Shown in pieces: positions 47,135-55,847 of a DNA stretch of 64,000 nucleotides (position 1 is its first letter; every line of letters begins with the position of its first letter). Source of the DNA: Litoribacter ruber (lineage in GTDB: Bacteria; Bacteroidota; Bacteroidia; Cytophagales; Cyclobacteriaceae). The position numbers were made by a program, and so were the translations under genes. The stretch covers positions 1-64,000 of the forward strand of contig NZ_JAHBGI010000006.1 in the NCBI RefSeq assembly GCF_018500185.1, written 5' to 3'. Under the pieces are notes generated by a model. That model saw only the letters and a program-made list of their open reading frames with translations, was not told where the DNA came from and ran no database searches.

Positions 47135-47143
47135 AAGCAATAT

Positions 47144-48367
47144 ATGAGTTTAAATATCCAAGACATCAGGGCTTCCTTTCCGATACTTCACCAAGAAGTA
47201 AATGGGAAGCCTTTGGTCTATCTAGACAATGCTGCCACGACTCAGAAACCCCTTTCTGTTATCGAGGCGCTTGACTATTATTACAAAACTGACAATTCAA
47301 ACATTCATCGTGGTGCCCACACCCTGGCGGATAGGGCTACCCGAAAATACGAGAATACCAGAGAGCTCATCCAGAAATTTATTGGGGCAAAAGAAGTGGA
47401 AGAAGTTATTTTCACCAAAGGCACCACTGAAAGCATAAACTTGGTAGCTTCCTCCTTTGGGAGAAAGTTTGTTAAAAAAGGCGACGAGGTAATCATTTCA
47501 ACCCTTGAACACCATTCCAATATAGTACCCTGGCAACTGCTCTGCGAGGAGGTGGGCGCCATTCTCAAGGTTATTCCTATCAATGATAAGGGAGAGATTA
47601 TTTTTGAGGAATTTGAAAAGCTACTTACATCAAAAACCAAGTTAGTTTCCATCGTTCATGTCAGCAATGCTTTGGGCACGATTAACCCTGTAGAGGAAAT
47701 CATTGCCAAAGCCCATGCCGTGGGAGCCAAAGTTATGCTTGATGGAGCACAATCCTCCTCACACTTGACGATCGACGTGCAAAAACTCGATTGCGACTTT
47801 TTTGCCTTTTCAGCCCATAAGATCTACGGTCCCACCGGCCTAGGAGTTCTTTATGGAAAAAGGGAAGTATTGGAGTCCATGCCACCTTATCAGGGAGGCG
47901 GGGAGATGATCAAGGAAGTCAGCTTTGAAAAGACCACTTTTAATGAAATTCCATTCAAGTTTGAAGCAGGAACACCCAATATCGGGGATGTGATTGCTTT
48001 CGAAAAAGCTTTGGAATTTGTCAATACGGTCGGTAAGAAGCAGATCGTAGATCATGAAAACGAGCTTCTCGCCTACGCTACCGAAAAACTTTCATCCATT
48101 AAAGGGTTTATCCCCTATGGCACTGCCGACAATAAGGTAAGCGTCCTGTCATTTTTGATCCAGGGCATGCATCCCTTTGATGTGGGAATGATGCTGGATG
48201 CCGGAGGAATTGCCGTGAGAACAGGCCATCACTGCACGCAGCCCTTGATGAACAGATTCCGAATCGAGGGAACTGTTAGAGCTTCCTTCTCTGTTTACAA
48301 CACATTGGAAGAAGTGGACAGGCTTTACGAAAGTGTGAGCAAGATTGCCAAACTAAAGAACAAATGA
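47144..48367 (+). CDS. sufS: Cysteine desulfurase SufS
   Basis: A PLP enzyme that takes sulfur from cysteine and hands it to SufE. The 407-residue product has LVYLDNAATTQKPLSVIEAL, the PLP lysine Lys226 in SAHKIYGPTG and the persulfide cysteine Cys364 in RTGHHCTQP, as in class II NifS proteins. The stop overlaps sufE by four bases (ATGA). The operon order sufB-C-D-S-E is complete. Confidence 0.96.
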   Translation: MSLNIQDIRASFPILHQEVNGKPLVYLDNAATTQKPLSVIEALDYYYKTDNSNIHRGAHTLADRATRKYENTRELIQKFIGAKEVEEVIFTKGTTESINLVASSFGRKFVKKGDEVIISTLEHHSNIVPWQLLCEEVGAILKVIPINDKGEIIFEEFEKLLTSKTKLVSIVHVSNALGTINPVEEIIAKAHAVGAKVMLDGAQSSSHLTIDVQKLDCDFFAFSAHKIYGPTGLGVLYGKREVLESMPPYQGGGEMIKEVSFEKTTFNEIPFKFEAGTPNIGDVIAFEKALEFVNTVGKKQIVDHENELLAYATEKLSSIKGFIPYGTADNKVSVLSFLIQGMHPFDVGMMLDAGGIAVRTGHHCTQPLMNRFRIEGTVRASFSVYNTLEEVDRLYESVSKIAKLKNK

Positions 48368-48798
48368 CAGACATCAATAAGGTACAGGACGAAATCATCG
48401 ATGAATTTGAAATCCTGGGGGACGACAGGGAATCTACCATATTTTATATAATGGAGCTTGGCAACCAACTTGGAGCTTTTCCCGAAGAGGAAAAAACTGA
48501 AGACAATATTATTAAAGGTTGCCAATCCAAAGTTTGGTTGATCACCACCACCGAGGATGACAAGGTGGTATTCCATGCCGACAGCAACACCGATATTACC
48601 AAAGGGCTGATCAGCCTTTTGATTCGTGTGATGTCGGGCCGAACTCCCCAGGAGATCATCAATGCTGACCTTTATTTTATAGAAAAGATTGGAATGGGAG
48701 GCATCATTGGTTCCCAGCGATCCAATGGTTTGGCTGCCATGATCAAGCAGATGAAATTTTATGCAATAGCGTACCAGTCCAAGATGAACGCCCTATGA
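48364..48798 (+). CDS. sufE: SufE family sulfur acceptor
   Basis: Accepts persulfide sulfur from SufS and delivers it to the scaffold. The 144-residue product has the reactive cysteine Cys53 in IKGCQSKVWL, plus the family features IDEFEILGDDRESTIFYIME and GMGGIIGSQRSNGLAAMIKQ. Start overlaps sufS by four bases, and it overlaps the next gene by four bases. Confidence 0.95.
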   Translation: MTDINKVQDEIIDEFEILGDDRESTIFYIMELGNQLGAFPEEEKTEDNIIKGCQSKVWLITTTEDDKVVFHADSNTDITKGLISLLIRVMSGRTPQEIINADLYFIEKIGMGGIIGSQRSNGLAAMIKQMKFYAIAYQSKMNAL

Positions 48799-49136
48799 GC
48801 CAAGAAACAGAAAATAATACCCAGTTGGAAATTCCTGAACTTAAGGAAAAAGTGGTGAATGCCATCAAGACGGTTTATGACCCTGAAATTCCGGTGGATG
48901 TATACGAGTTGGGATTGATTTATGAAATCAGTGCATACCCTGTTAATAATGTGTATGTGCTGATGACACTGACCTCTCCAAATTGTCCAGCTGCCGAATT
49001 TATCCCTTCAGAGGTAAAGTCCAAGATCCAACAAATACAGGGTGTCAACAATGTAGAGATAGAACTTACCTTTGACCCACCCTACTCTCAGGACATGATG
49101 TCCGAGGCAGCCAAATTAGAATTAGGTTTTTTATAA
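48795..49136 (+). CDS. DUF59/SufT-like iron-sulfur assembly protein
   Basis: The 113-residue product has the MIP18/DUF59 domain (IKTVYDPEIPVDVYELGLIY, VLMTLTSPNCPAAEFIPSEV, VEIELTFDPPYSQDMMSEAA). Members of the family (SufT and eukaryotic MIP18) help mature Fe-S proteins. The conserved cysteine is in SPNCPAAE. It overlaps sufE by four bases, so it belongs to the suf transcript. SufT assignment is by family and context. Confidence 0.9.
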   Translation: MSQETENNTQLEIPELKEKVVNAIKTVYDPEIPVDVYELGLIYEISAYPVNNVYVLMTLTSPNCPAAEFIPSEVKSKIQQIQGVNNVEIELTFDPPYSQDMMSEAAKLELGFL

Positions 49137-49148
49137 AAATAGATAACT

Positions 49149-49565
49149 ATGTATCCAGAAGAATTAGTAGCCCCAATGAGATCTGAATTGACTGAAGTTG
49201 GTTTTCAGGAATTCAGAACTGCCGATGATGTAGACAATCACTTGAAAAGCCATAAAGGAACAACCTTTATTGTGATCAATTCTGTGTGCGGCTGTGCTGC
49301 AGGAGCGGCCCGACCGGGAGTGAGAAGCGCATTGGAGAAATCATCTAAAAAGCCAAGCACCTTAGCCACCGTATTTGCTGGAAACGATACCGAGGCGGTG
49401 AAAAAAGTGAGAGAATATACCCTTCCCTATCCTCCTTCCTCACCTGCCATGGCTTTATTTAAGGATGGTGAATTGGTTCACTTCCTTGAAAGGCACCACA
49501 TCGAAGGCCGGAATGCCCAGTTGATAGGTGACCACCTTGTTGAGGTATTTGAGCACTATTGTTAA
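49149..49565 (+). CDS. BrxA/BrxB-type bacilliredoxin
   Basis: Removes bacillithiol or other low-molecular-weight thiols from proteins (thioredoxin-like fold). The 138-residue product has the CGC redox motif Cys47-Gly48-Cys49 in INSVCGCAAGAARPG, DFFQ-like helices before it and the cis-Pro region YPPSSPAMALFKDGELVHFL. The CGC motif is diagnostic of this family. Its position at the end of the suf operon suggests protection or repair of thiols during Fe-S assembly. No bacillithiol genes are in the window. Confidence 0.92.
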   Translation: MYPEELVAPMRSELTEVGFQEFRTADDVDNHLKSHKGTTFIVINSVCGCAAGAARPGVRSALEKSSKKPSTLATVFAGNDTEAVKKVREYTLPYPPSSPAMALFKDGELVHFLERHHIEGRNAQLIGDHLVEVFEHYC

Positions 49566-49572
49566 AAAATTA

Positions 49573-49594
49573 AAAAGCCCGCATGGGCTTTTTT
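49573..49594 (+). terminator. Terminator of the suf operon
   Basis: Arms aaaagccc (49573-49580) and gggctttt (49585-49592) with a GCAT loop and a T-run to 49594. It lies 8 bases after the bacilliredoxin stop codon. About 270 bases with no gene follow before gltA. Confidence 0.88.
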
Positions 49595-49863
49595 GCTAAA
49601 TACCTATAGGCATTGAAAAACCTTTGGTTCAGAATTTTGTTTTGGTTTGGGCGCTAACCTTCATATAAAGAATATGGTCCCGCTTCAAGGCTCAAAGAGA
49701 AAAAGGGAATTGGGAAAAAATAAGCAATAAAAATTCACAGCTCTCATCACAAAATGCACCAGTTGAAATAATTTATCGTGTATTTTATGCCCAATATTGT
49801 TAACTTAATGCCAGAATTTTAAATTATTCTTTAGAATTTAACTACATATAAAATATAAACTTT

Positions 49864-51150
49864 ATGTCTGAATTTGCTAAGTTATCCTTTGATGGAAAAG
49901 AGTATTCGCTTCCTGTAATCGAAGGTACTGAAAATGAGAAGGCAGTAAATATTGCCAAGTTGAGAGGTGAATCTGGGCTGATCACGATTGACCCAGGATA
50001 TAAGAACACAGGTTCCACAAAAAGTGCCATCACATTTTTGGATGGTGAGCAGGGTATCCTCAGATACAGAGGCTACAGAATCGAAGACCTTGCTGAAAAG
50101 TCCACCTTCCTTGAAGTGGCATACCTTCTCATCTATGGCGAGCTGCCCAACCAATCGGAATACGAAAAATTCAGCAGAGAAGTAACCACCCACACTTTAG
50201 TACACGAAGACATCAAGAAGATCTTGGACGGTTTCCCTTCCAATGCTCACCCGATGGGCGTTCTTTCTTCTTTGATCTGTTCCCTCACTGCTTTCTATCC
50301 TAATTCACTGGATCCTAATAGATCTGCTGAAGATGTTAACCTAAGCATCGTCCGTCTATTGGCTAAAATGCCAACATTCGCGGCTTGGGCATATAAGAAT
50401 GAAGTAGGCCATCCGGTAAACTATCCTGACAACAGCTTGGACTATTGCTCCAACTTCTTGAAGATGATGTTTGCCTTACCGGCTGAGAACTATGATGTAG
50501 ACCCAGTTGTGGCCAAAGCGCTTGATCAGTTGTTAATCCTTCATGCTGACCATGAGCAGAACTGTTCTACTTCTACTGTTAGAATTGTGGGTTCTTCTCA
50601 TGCTAGCTTGTACGCATCTATCTCAGCAGGGATCAACGCACTTTGGGGACCGTTGCATGGCGGCGCAAACCAATCTGTAATTGAAATGCTTGAAGCTATT
50701 AAGGCTGACGGTGGTGACACGAAGAAATTCTTGGACAAAGCCAAAGACAAAAACGACCCGTTCAGACTTATGGGCTTTGGACACAGAGTTTACAAAAACT
50801 TTGACCCAAGAGCTAAGATCATCAAAAAAGCCGCTGACGATGTATTGGCCAAGCTTGGAGTGAATGATCCAGTATTGGATATTGCCAAGGAGCTTGAAGA
50901 AGCTGCCTTGAACGATCCATATTTCGTAGAAAGAAAACTTTATCCTAATGTTGATTTCTACTCCGGTATCATCTACAGAGCACTAGGCATCCCTACGGAT
51001 ATGTTCACAGTAATGTTTGCCCTAGGTAGGCTTCCTGGCTGGATTGCTCAGTGGAAAGAAATGAGAGAAAACAACGAGCCAATCGGCCGTCCAAGACAAG
51101 TATATACAGGTGCAAACGAAAGAGATTACGTTTCCATCAACAAAAGATAA
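49864..51150 (+). CDS. gltA: Citrate synthase
   Basis: Condenses acetyl-CoA with oxaloacetate at the entry of the TCA cycle. The 428-residue product has the active-site histidines His265 in GPLHGGAN and His307 in GFGHRVYK and the catalytic Asp364 in NVDFYSG. The region after it, GIIYRALGIPTDMFTVMFAL, is conserved. The length fits the type II (hexameric) enzymes of Gram-negative bacteria. It stands alone between two terminators. Confidence 0.97.
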   Translation: MSEFAKLSFDGKEYSLPVIEGTENEKAVNIAKLRGESGLITIDPGYKNTGSTKSAITFLDGEQGILRYRGYRIEDLAEKSTFLEVAYLLIYGELPNQSEYEKFSREVTTHTLVHEDIKKILDGFPSNAHPMGVLSSLICSLTAFYPNSLDPNRSAEDVNLSIVRLLAKMPTFAAWAYKNEVGHPVNYPDNSLDYCSNFLKMMFALPAENYDVDPVVAKALDQLLILHADHEQNCSTSTVRIVGSSHASLYASISAGINALWGPLHGGANQSVIEMLEAIKADGGDTKKFLDKAKDKNDPFRLMGFGHRVYKNFDPRAKIIKKAADDVLAKLGVNDPVLDIAKELEEAALNDPYFVERKLYPNVDFYSGIIYRALGIPTDMFTVMFALGRLPGWIAQWKEMRENNEPIGRPRQVYTGANERDYVSINKR

Positions 51151-51170
51151 GACCCGTTTTATTTTGTTTA

Positions 51171-51200
51171 AAAGGCTACCAACTTTGGTAGCCTTTTTTT
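51171..51200 (+). terminator. Terminator after gltA
   Basis: Arms aaaggctacca (51171-51181) and tggtagccttt (51186-51196) form a perfect 11-bp stem with an ACTT loop, followed by a T-run to 51200. Confidence 0.92.
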
Positions 51201-51286
51201 ATTAACTACCCCATCTTGCTCCTCGGATTTCCCCGACATTTAACAAAAATTATCCGTTCGGGCGACAAACTCTAAGCTATTTGGGT

Positions 51287-51294
51287 TAGTTTTG
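51287..51294 (+). promoter_or_regulatory. -7 box (TAGTTTTG) of the acyl-CoA-binding protein gene
   Basis: TAGTTTTG fits TAnnTTTG and lies 29 bases before the ATG at 51324. No good -33 element is seen at the usual spacing. Confidence 0.45.
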
Positions 51295-51323
51295 GAAACC
51301 GAAACACCTAAAACAAGTTTACT

Positions 51324-51584
51324 ATGGAAATCAACAATTTAGAAGAAGCGGTTGCGTTGACAAAAAGATTCACCAGCAAACCTGATAATGAAAACCTATT
51401 GAAGCTTTACGGCCTATATAAGCAGGCTACAGAAGGTGACAACAACACCGAGCGTCCGGGAGGCTTTGATTTTAAAGCAGCTGCGAAATATAATGCTTGG
51501 GAAAAACTGAAGGGCACCTCAAAAGAGGAGGCTGAGCAAAAGTATATCGCCCAAGTAAAATCCCTTTCACAAAATCATATGTAA
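51324..51584 (+). CDS. Acyl-CoA-binding protein
   Basis: A small cytosolic carrier of long-chain acyl-CoA esters. The 86-residue product matches the ACBP four-helix family: LTKRFTSKPDNENLLKLYGL, YKQATEGDNN, then FDFKAAAKYNAWEKLKGTSK and EEAEQKYIAQV. The conserved YKQAT and KYNAWEKLKG motifs are present. Bacterial ACBPs are scattered but not rare in Bacteroidota. Confidence 0.93.
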   Translation: MEINNLEEAVALTKRFTSKPDNENLLKLYGLYKQATEGDNNTERPGGFDFKAAAKYNAWEKLKGTSKEEAEQKYIAQVKSLSQNHM

Positions 51585-51590
51585 TCAGAT

Positions 51591-51608
51591 GGCGGGTTGA
51601 GGCCCGCC
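51591..51608 (+). terminator. Possible terminator after the acyl-CoA-binding protein gene
   Basis: Arms ggcggg (51591-51596) and cccgcc (51603-51608) around a six-base loop. Only a short TT follows, so the terminator is weak or the hairpin stabilises the transcript. Confidence 0.45.
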
Positions 51609-51675
51609 TTCCAAAATAATCCACTTTTATTTTAGGTTTATTAACATCAAAATTTTATTGATTTTACCACCCTGC

Positions 51676-51706
51676 TTGGTAATTCAAAATATTTCCCCTA
51701 CCTTTG
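51676..51706 (+). promoter_or_regulatory. Promoter of the DEAD-box helicase gene
   Basis: A TTG -33 element (51676-51678) and the -7 box TACCTTTG (51699-51706) are separated by 20 bases, the spacing described for Bacteroidota sigma factor promoters. The start of transcription is expected near 51712, giving a leader of about 75-100 bases before the helicase start. This is the best promoter match in the window. Confidence 0.65.
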
Positions 51707-51785
51707 CACCCGAATTAAAAATTATCATTTTTCTAAGCCGTGGGTTTCCTTACTGTCTGTCGTGTATGGGATACTTCTGGAAATC

Positions 51786-53522
51786 ATGGCAAAGAGAAGT
51801 AAGGAAAAAATCATGGAAAAAGAATTATTATTCTCAGACCTTGGGATTTCTGCTGAAATCTTAAGGGCCGTGGAAGACATGGGCTATACCCATCCATCCA
51901 CTATTCAAGCACAATCAATCCCATTCCTTTTGGAAGGAAAAGATGTTATCGGCCAAGCACAAACTGGTACCGGTAAAACAGCAGCTTTTGGGATTCCGAT
52001 TATTGATCAAGTTGATCCATCTTTGAACAAACCTCAGGCGTTGATCCTTTGTCCTACAAGGGAATTGGCCGTACAGGTAGAAGGTGAAATTGTAAAATTA
52101 GCAAAACACAAAAAAGGCGTCTCCAGTACTTGTATTTATGGAGGCGAGCAAATTGACAGACAAATCAGAAGCCTTAAAAAAGGTGTTCAGATTGTCGTAG
52201 GTACCCCTGGACGTATCATGGATCACATGAACAGAAGGACTTTGAACCTAGACAATGTGGGTATCATCATTTTGGATGAGGCGGATGAGATGTTGGACAT
52301 GGGCTTTAGAGATGACATTGAGACAATATTAAGCTCAATGCCTGAAGAAAGACAAACGGTATTCTTCTCTGCCACTATGGCTAAGCCTATCTTGGACCTT
52401 ACTAGAAAATATCAGGACAACCCTGAGATTGTTAAGGTATTGAGAAAAGAGTTGACTGTTGAGAACATCGCACAACACTACTACGAAGTTAAGCCTTCGT
52501 TGAAGATGGAGTTGATGACAAGGTTGATGAATATCAATCAATACGCGCTAAGCGTGGTATTCTGTAACACGAAAAGAGCTACAGATGAAGTAACTGAAGG
52601 TTTGATTGCCAGAGGCATCCAAGCTGAGGCTCTTCACGGAGATCTTTCTCAAGCACAGCGTACTAAAGTAATGAACAAGTTCCGTAAAGGACATTGTACT
52701 GTCTTGGTAGCAACTGATGTTGCCGCTAGAGGTATTGATGTGGACAATGTGGAGGCTGTATTTAACTATGACCTTCCTTTGGACGAAGAGAATTACGTTC
52801 ACAGAATCGGAAGAACCGGTAGAGCGGGTAAATCCGGTACTGCCATTAACTTCATAACTGGAAGAAAAGATGGTTTCAGATTGAGAGATCTTGAAAAGTT
52901 CATCAAAACTTCCATTCAGAAAATGACTCCTCCATCTGCTGATGAGTTGGTAGAGCTGAAGAAAGATCAATTGGTAAAAGATGTTTACAGACAACTTTCC
53001 ATTGAGGAAGATACGCAGTTCTACGAAGCTGCTATTGGCCAGATGCTGACTGAAGGCTTGAGCCTGGAGCAAATTACCATCGGACTGATGAAACTTCAAC
53101 TAGGTGGATCTTTGAAAGAAGTTTCAGATTTCAATTTCGATTTGGATCTAAGCAGACCTTCAAGAGACAGAGAAAGAGGTGACAGAGGTGATAGAGGAGC
53201 CAGACGTGGTGTTCGTGGAGAAAGACCTGAAAGAGGTGCTGGACCAGGTGCGCGTCGTTCCAGAGAAAAAGGCCCTAGAGATGCCAACATGGCTAGGTTG
53301 TTCCTTAATCTTGGTAAAAAAGACAGAATCAGACCGAATGACATTGTAGGTGCTATCGCCGGTGAAACCGGAGTACCAGGCAGAAGCATTGGAGGAATCG
53401 ATATTTTCGACAACTTCTCTTTTGTGGACGTTCCTTCTAAGGATGCCAAGCATGTAATCGACGTTATGAATTCTAATACCATCAAAGGTAAAGCAGTAAA
53501 TATTGAGCTTTCAAAAGGTTGA
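51786..53522 (+). CDS. DEAD-box ATP-dependent RNA helicase with RG-rich linker
   Basis: Unwinds RNA, probably in ribosome assembly or cold adaptation (DeaD/CsdA-like). In order: Q motif LLFSDLGISAEILRAVEDMG, Walker A AQTGTGKTAAFG, the DEAD box (LDEADEMLDMG), SAT (FFSATMAKPI), and motifs V/VI VATDVAARGIDVD and HRIGRTGRAGK. A low-complexity RG/RE linker follows (from about residue 454, RDRERGDRGDRGARRG). The C-terminal domain is of the DbpA RNA-binding type (NMARLFLNLGKKDRI, FSFVDVPSKDAKHVI). Start MAKRSKEK; MEKELLF nine codons later or GTG at 51762 are alternatives. Confidence 0.93.
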   Translation: MAKRSKEKIMEKELLFSDLGISAEILRAVEDMGYTHPSTIQAQSIPFLLEGKDVIGQAQTGTGKTAAFGIPIIDQVDPSLNKPQALILCPTRELAVQVEGEIVKLAKHKKGVSSTCIYGGEQIDRQIRSLKKGVQIVVGTPGRIMDHMNRRTLNLDNVGIIILDEADEMLDMGFRDDIETILSSMPEERQTVFFSATMAKPILDLTRKYQDNPEIVKVLRKELTVENIAQHYYEVKPSLKMELMTRLMNINQYALSVVFCNTKRATDEVTEGLIARGIQAEALHGDLSQAQRTKVMNKFRKGHCTVLVATDVAARGIDVDNVEAVFNYDLPLDEENYVHRIGRTGRAGKSGTAINFITGRKDGFRLRDLEKFIKTSIQKMTPPSADELVELKKDQLVKDVYRQLSIEEDTQFYEAAIGQMLTEGLSLEQITIGLMKLQLGGSLKEVSDFNFDLDLSRPSRDRERGDRGDRGARRGVRGERPERGAGPGARRSREKGPRDANMARLFLNLGKKDRIRPNDIVGAIAGETGVPGRSIGGIDIFDNFSFVDVPSKDAKHVIDVMNSNTIKGKAVNIELSKG

Positions 53523-53550
53523 TTAGTTTATAAAGGTTAATGTTAAAAAG

Positions 53551-53580
53551 AAAAGCGCCATCAAGTTGATGGCGCTTTTT
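53551..53580. terminator. Bidirectional terminator
   Basis: Arms aaaagcgccatca (53551-53563) and tgatggcgctttt (53567-53579) with a three-base loop, T-run on the plus side and A-run giving T on the minus side. It lies between the convergent helicase and subtilase genes. Confidence 0.9.
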
Positions 53581-53600
53581 CTATTTTTACCGCATTGTTA

Positions 53601-54851
53601 TTATCTTCTAGCTTTTCGGTCGGGGTTACCATCCGGATCATTGGTAACATAACCTGACCATCTTACCGTACCGTTGTTTGCCAAAAGGATTCCAGCCACG
53701 TGAGGAGTAGCCATGGAGGTTCCGTTGATGGCGCGGTAGCCGCTTCCTATCCAAGTAGAGTAGATATTTACCCCAGGTGCAGAAACCACAATTGGCGGGT
53801 TTCCAAAGTTGGAAAATGAAGCAAATCTACCGTTGATATCATAAGCGGAAATAGTGTAAAGCCTGGTACCTGTGGCTCTTGCTGGAGAAACATTGTTGGC
53901 GTTTTGGCTTTCATTCCCCGCTGCGATAGCGCAAAATACGCCCTTGGCTGCCAGATTCCTTACCGCATTATCCAAAGCAGTTGAAGCAGGACCGCCCAAG
54001 CTTAGGTTGGCCACATCGTTAGCCAAGGCCACCTGAGTGGTGTAATCGATTCCCGACACAATAGTAGAAGTGGCAGAGCCGCCAGTTGGACCGAATACTC
54101 TTACCGGTACCACAGTAGCTCCGGCAGCCACGCCGATTACTCCAATGGTGTTGTGAATGGCAGCGATAGTACCCGCTACGTGGGTTCCGTGACCATTTTG
54201 ATCTGTAGGCGATGAATAGCCAGACACAAAGGATCTTCCATATTGGGAGTTTACATTCAGGTCTGGGTGGTTGAGCTGAATACCGCTGTCAATGACAAAT
54301 GCCCAGCGATTAAGTCCCGAAGCATTTACTGCCCCACCGATCTCGGTGATGCCCCAAGGGGTAGTCTGGCCACTGCCTCCAGACTGAAGCAGGATGCTGT
54401 TTACAAACATGTTTGGCATCTTGAAATCTTCCAGGTAATAGATTTGATCTTGCTCGATAAATTCTACCCGATCATCCTTTTCCAAATCAGCAAGTTCATC
54501 AGGACTCAAGCGGGCTGAGAATCCTGCCAAAGCAGATCCAAATACGTGATCCACTTGCTCCGGTTTTAATCGGAATCCTTCCAAAACCTCTTTTCTCAAA
54601 GCTTCCTGCAACTCATCGTAGCCTTTAAGGCGGGCATTTCTATCCTCATCCTTTCTGGCTCCCCAATTTTGGATGGTTTTCAGTCCAGTTTCTTTCAATA
54701 CTACTATGTATTGGCCTGGAATCAGGGTTTCATCTACCTTTGCCTCACTGGCAAAGTCATCCATGTTTTCATTTTGGCAAGAGGAAAAAATCATTCCTGC
54801 TATTGCAAATGCTGCAACTGCCTTTACTCTAAAATTGACCATAAATTTCAT
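53601..54851 (-). CDS. S8 (subtilisin/proteinase K-like) serine peptidase lipoprotein
   Basis: A secreted peptidase. The 416-residue product has a lipoprotein-type signal ending at Cys25 (MIFSSC) and an I9-type inhibitor propeptide to about residue 140 (GQYIVVLKETGL, FGSALAGFSARLSPDEL, DDRVEFIEQDQ). The S8 domain has Asp188 in FVIDSGIQ, His221 in QNGHGTHVAGT, the oxyanion Asn313 in IAAGNES and Ser379 in NGTSMATPHVAG. No T9SS-type C-terminal sorting domain is visible. The triad is complete. Confidence 0.94.
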   Translation of the reverse strand: MKFMVNFRVKAVAAFAIAGMIFSSCQNENMDDFASEAKVDETLIPGQYIVVLKETGLKTIQNWGARKDEDRNARLKGYDELQEALRKEVLEGFRLKPEQVDHVFGSALAGFSARLSPDELADLEKDDRVEFIEQDQIYYLEDFKMPNMFVNSILLQSGGSGQTTPWGITEIGGAVNASGLNRWAFVIDSGIQLNHPDLNVNSQYGRSFVSGYSSPTDQNGHGTHVAGTIAAIHNTIGVIGVAAGATVVPVRVFGPTGGSATSTIVSGIDYTTQVALANDVANLSLGGPASTALDNAVRNLAAKGVFCAIAAGNESQNANNVSPARATGTRLYTISAYDINGRFASFSNFGNPPIVVSAPGVNIYSTWIGSGYRAINGTSMATPHVAGILLANNGTVRWSGYVTNDPDGNPDRKARR

Positions 54852-55107
54852 TTAAATAAGGGTATGTAAAACAAAATACTTTTAAATGTTTTTGCGCAAA
54901 ACATTCTACCAATAACGGAAATTCCAATCTTATTCAAAATCAATTTTATCTATGAAAAATCAATTTTGATAAATAAGTTATTTCAAATAAAAAAAATGGA
55001 ATTTAACATTTGAAATAAATCCTTTTGGCCTAACAAAAAATTTTACAAATAATTGTTCAAATAATCCTTAATAATTTAAGAATAAAGAGTTTTCAGGTAT
55101 TTTTGAC

Positions 55108-55115
55108 TATTTTTG
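55108..55115 (+). promoter_or_regulatory. -7 box (TATTTTTG) before rsmE
   Basis: Two TATTTTTG copies lie at 55098-55105 and 55108-55115, 21-31 bases before the rsmE start. Either can act as TAnnTTTG. The rest of the AT-rich gap from the subtilase gene (54852-55097) shows no gene. Confidence 0.45.
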
Positions 55116-55136
55116 AATTCTTTAAAGTAAAAATTT

Positions 55137-55847
55137 ATGCAGCTTTTTTACCATCCAGAGCTTACCTCCCCTACTTTCCAATTGCCGGGAGAAGAATCAA
55201 AGCATCTGATTAAAGTACTGAGAAAGAAAGTCGGAGACCAGATTCACTTCACCGATGGAAAGGGCAAAATAGCTCTTTGCCGGATTGACTCCATTTCCCA
55301 AAAGAGCACCACCCTACAGGTATTGGAGGAAACCATAGCCCCTGAAAAGCCCTACCAAATCCACTTGGCAATTGCCCCTACCAAAAATGCGGACAGAATG
55401 GAGTGGATGACAGAAAAAACGGTGGAAATAGGGCTGGATAGGATGATCCTCATGAAAACGGATAATTCCGAAAGAAATTTCCTCAAGTCCGATCGGTTGG
55501 AGAAGAAGGCTGTTTCGGCCATGAAGCAAAGCCTGAAGAGTGTATTGACGGAAATAGAAACCGGTTTGGATTTCAAGGACATCATCGCTGATCCCCACTA
55601 TGCACCTTTTGAAAAATTTATCGCCTATGTGGATCAAAACATCCCCAATCATCTCTTTGAATTGGCAAATCCCAAAAATAAATACCTAATTTTGGTTGGG
55701 CCGGAAGGAGATTTCAGCCCTGATGAGATAAATGCAGCAATTGAGGCAGGCTTCAAACCCTGTTCTCTGGGCCACAGCCGCTTGAGAACCGAAACCGCTG
55801 GATTGGCTGCCGTACATACGTTGAACCTATTAAACGAAATATCATGA
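55137..55847 (+). CDS. rsmE: 16S rRNA (uracil(1498)-N(3))-methyltransferase
   Basis: Methylates N3 of U1498 of 16S rRNA using SAM. The 236-residue product has the N-terminal PUA-like part (FYHPELTSPTFQLPGEESKH, LIKVLRKKVGDQIHFTDGKG) and the SPOUT fold with the knot motifs VGPEGDFSPDEINAAIEAGF and SLGHSRLRTETAGLAAVHTL. The GPEG and LRTETA motifs are diagnostic. It overlaps the next gene by four bases (ATGA). Confidence 0.95.
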   Translation: MQLFYHPELTSPTFQLPGEESKHLIKVLRKKVGDQIHFTDGKGKIALCRIDSISQKSTTLQVLEETIAPEKPYQIHLAIAPTKNADRMEWMTEKTVEIGLDRMILMKTDNSERNFLKSDRLEKKAVSAMKQSLKSVLTEIETGLDFKDIIADPHYAPFEKFIAYVDQNIPNHLFELANPKNKYLILVGPEGDFSPDEINAAIEAGFKPCSLGHSRLRTETAGLAAVHTLNLLNEIS

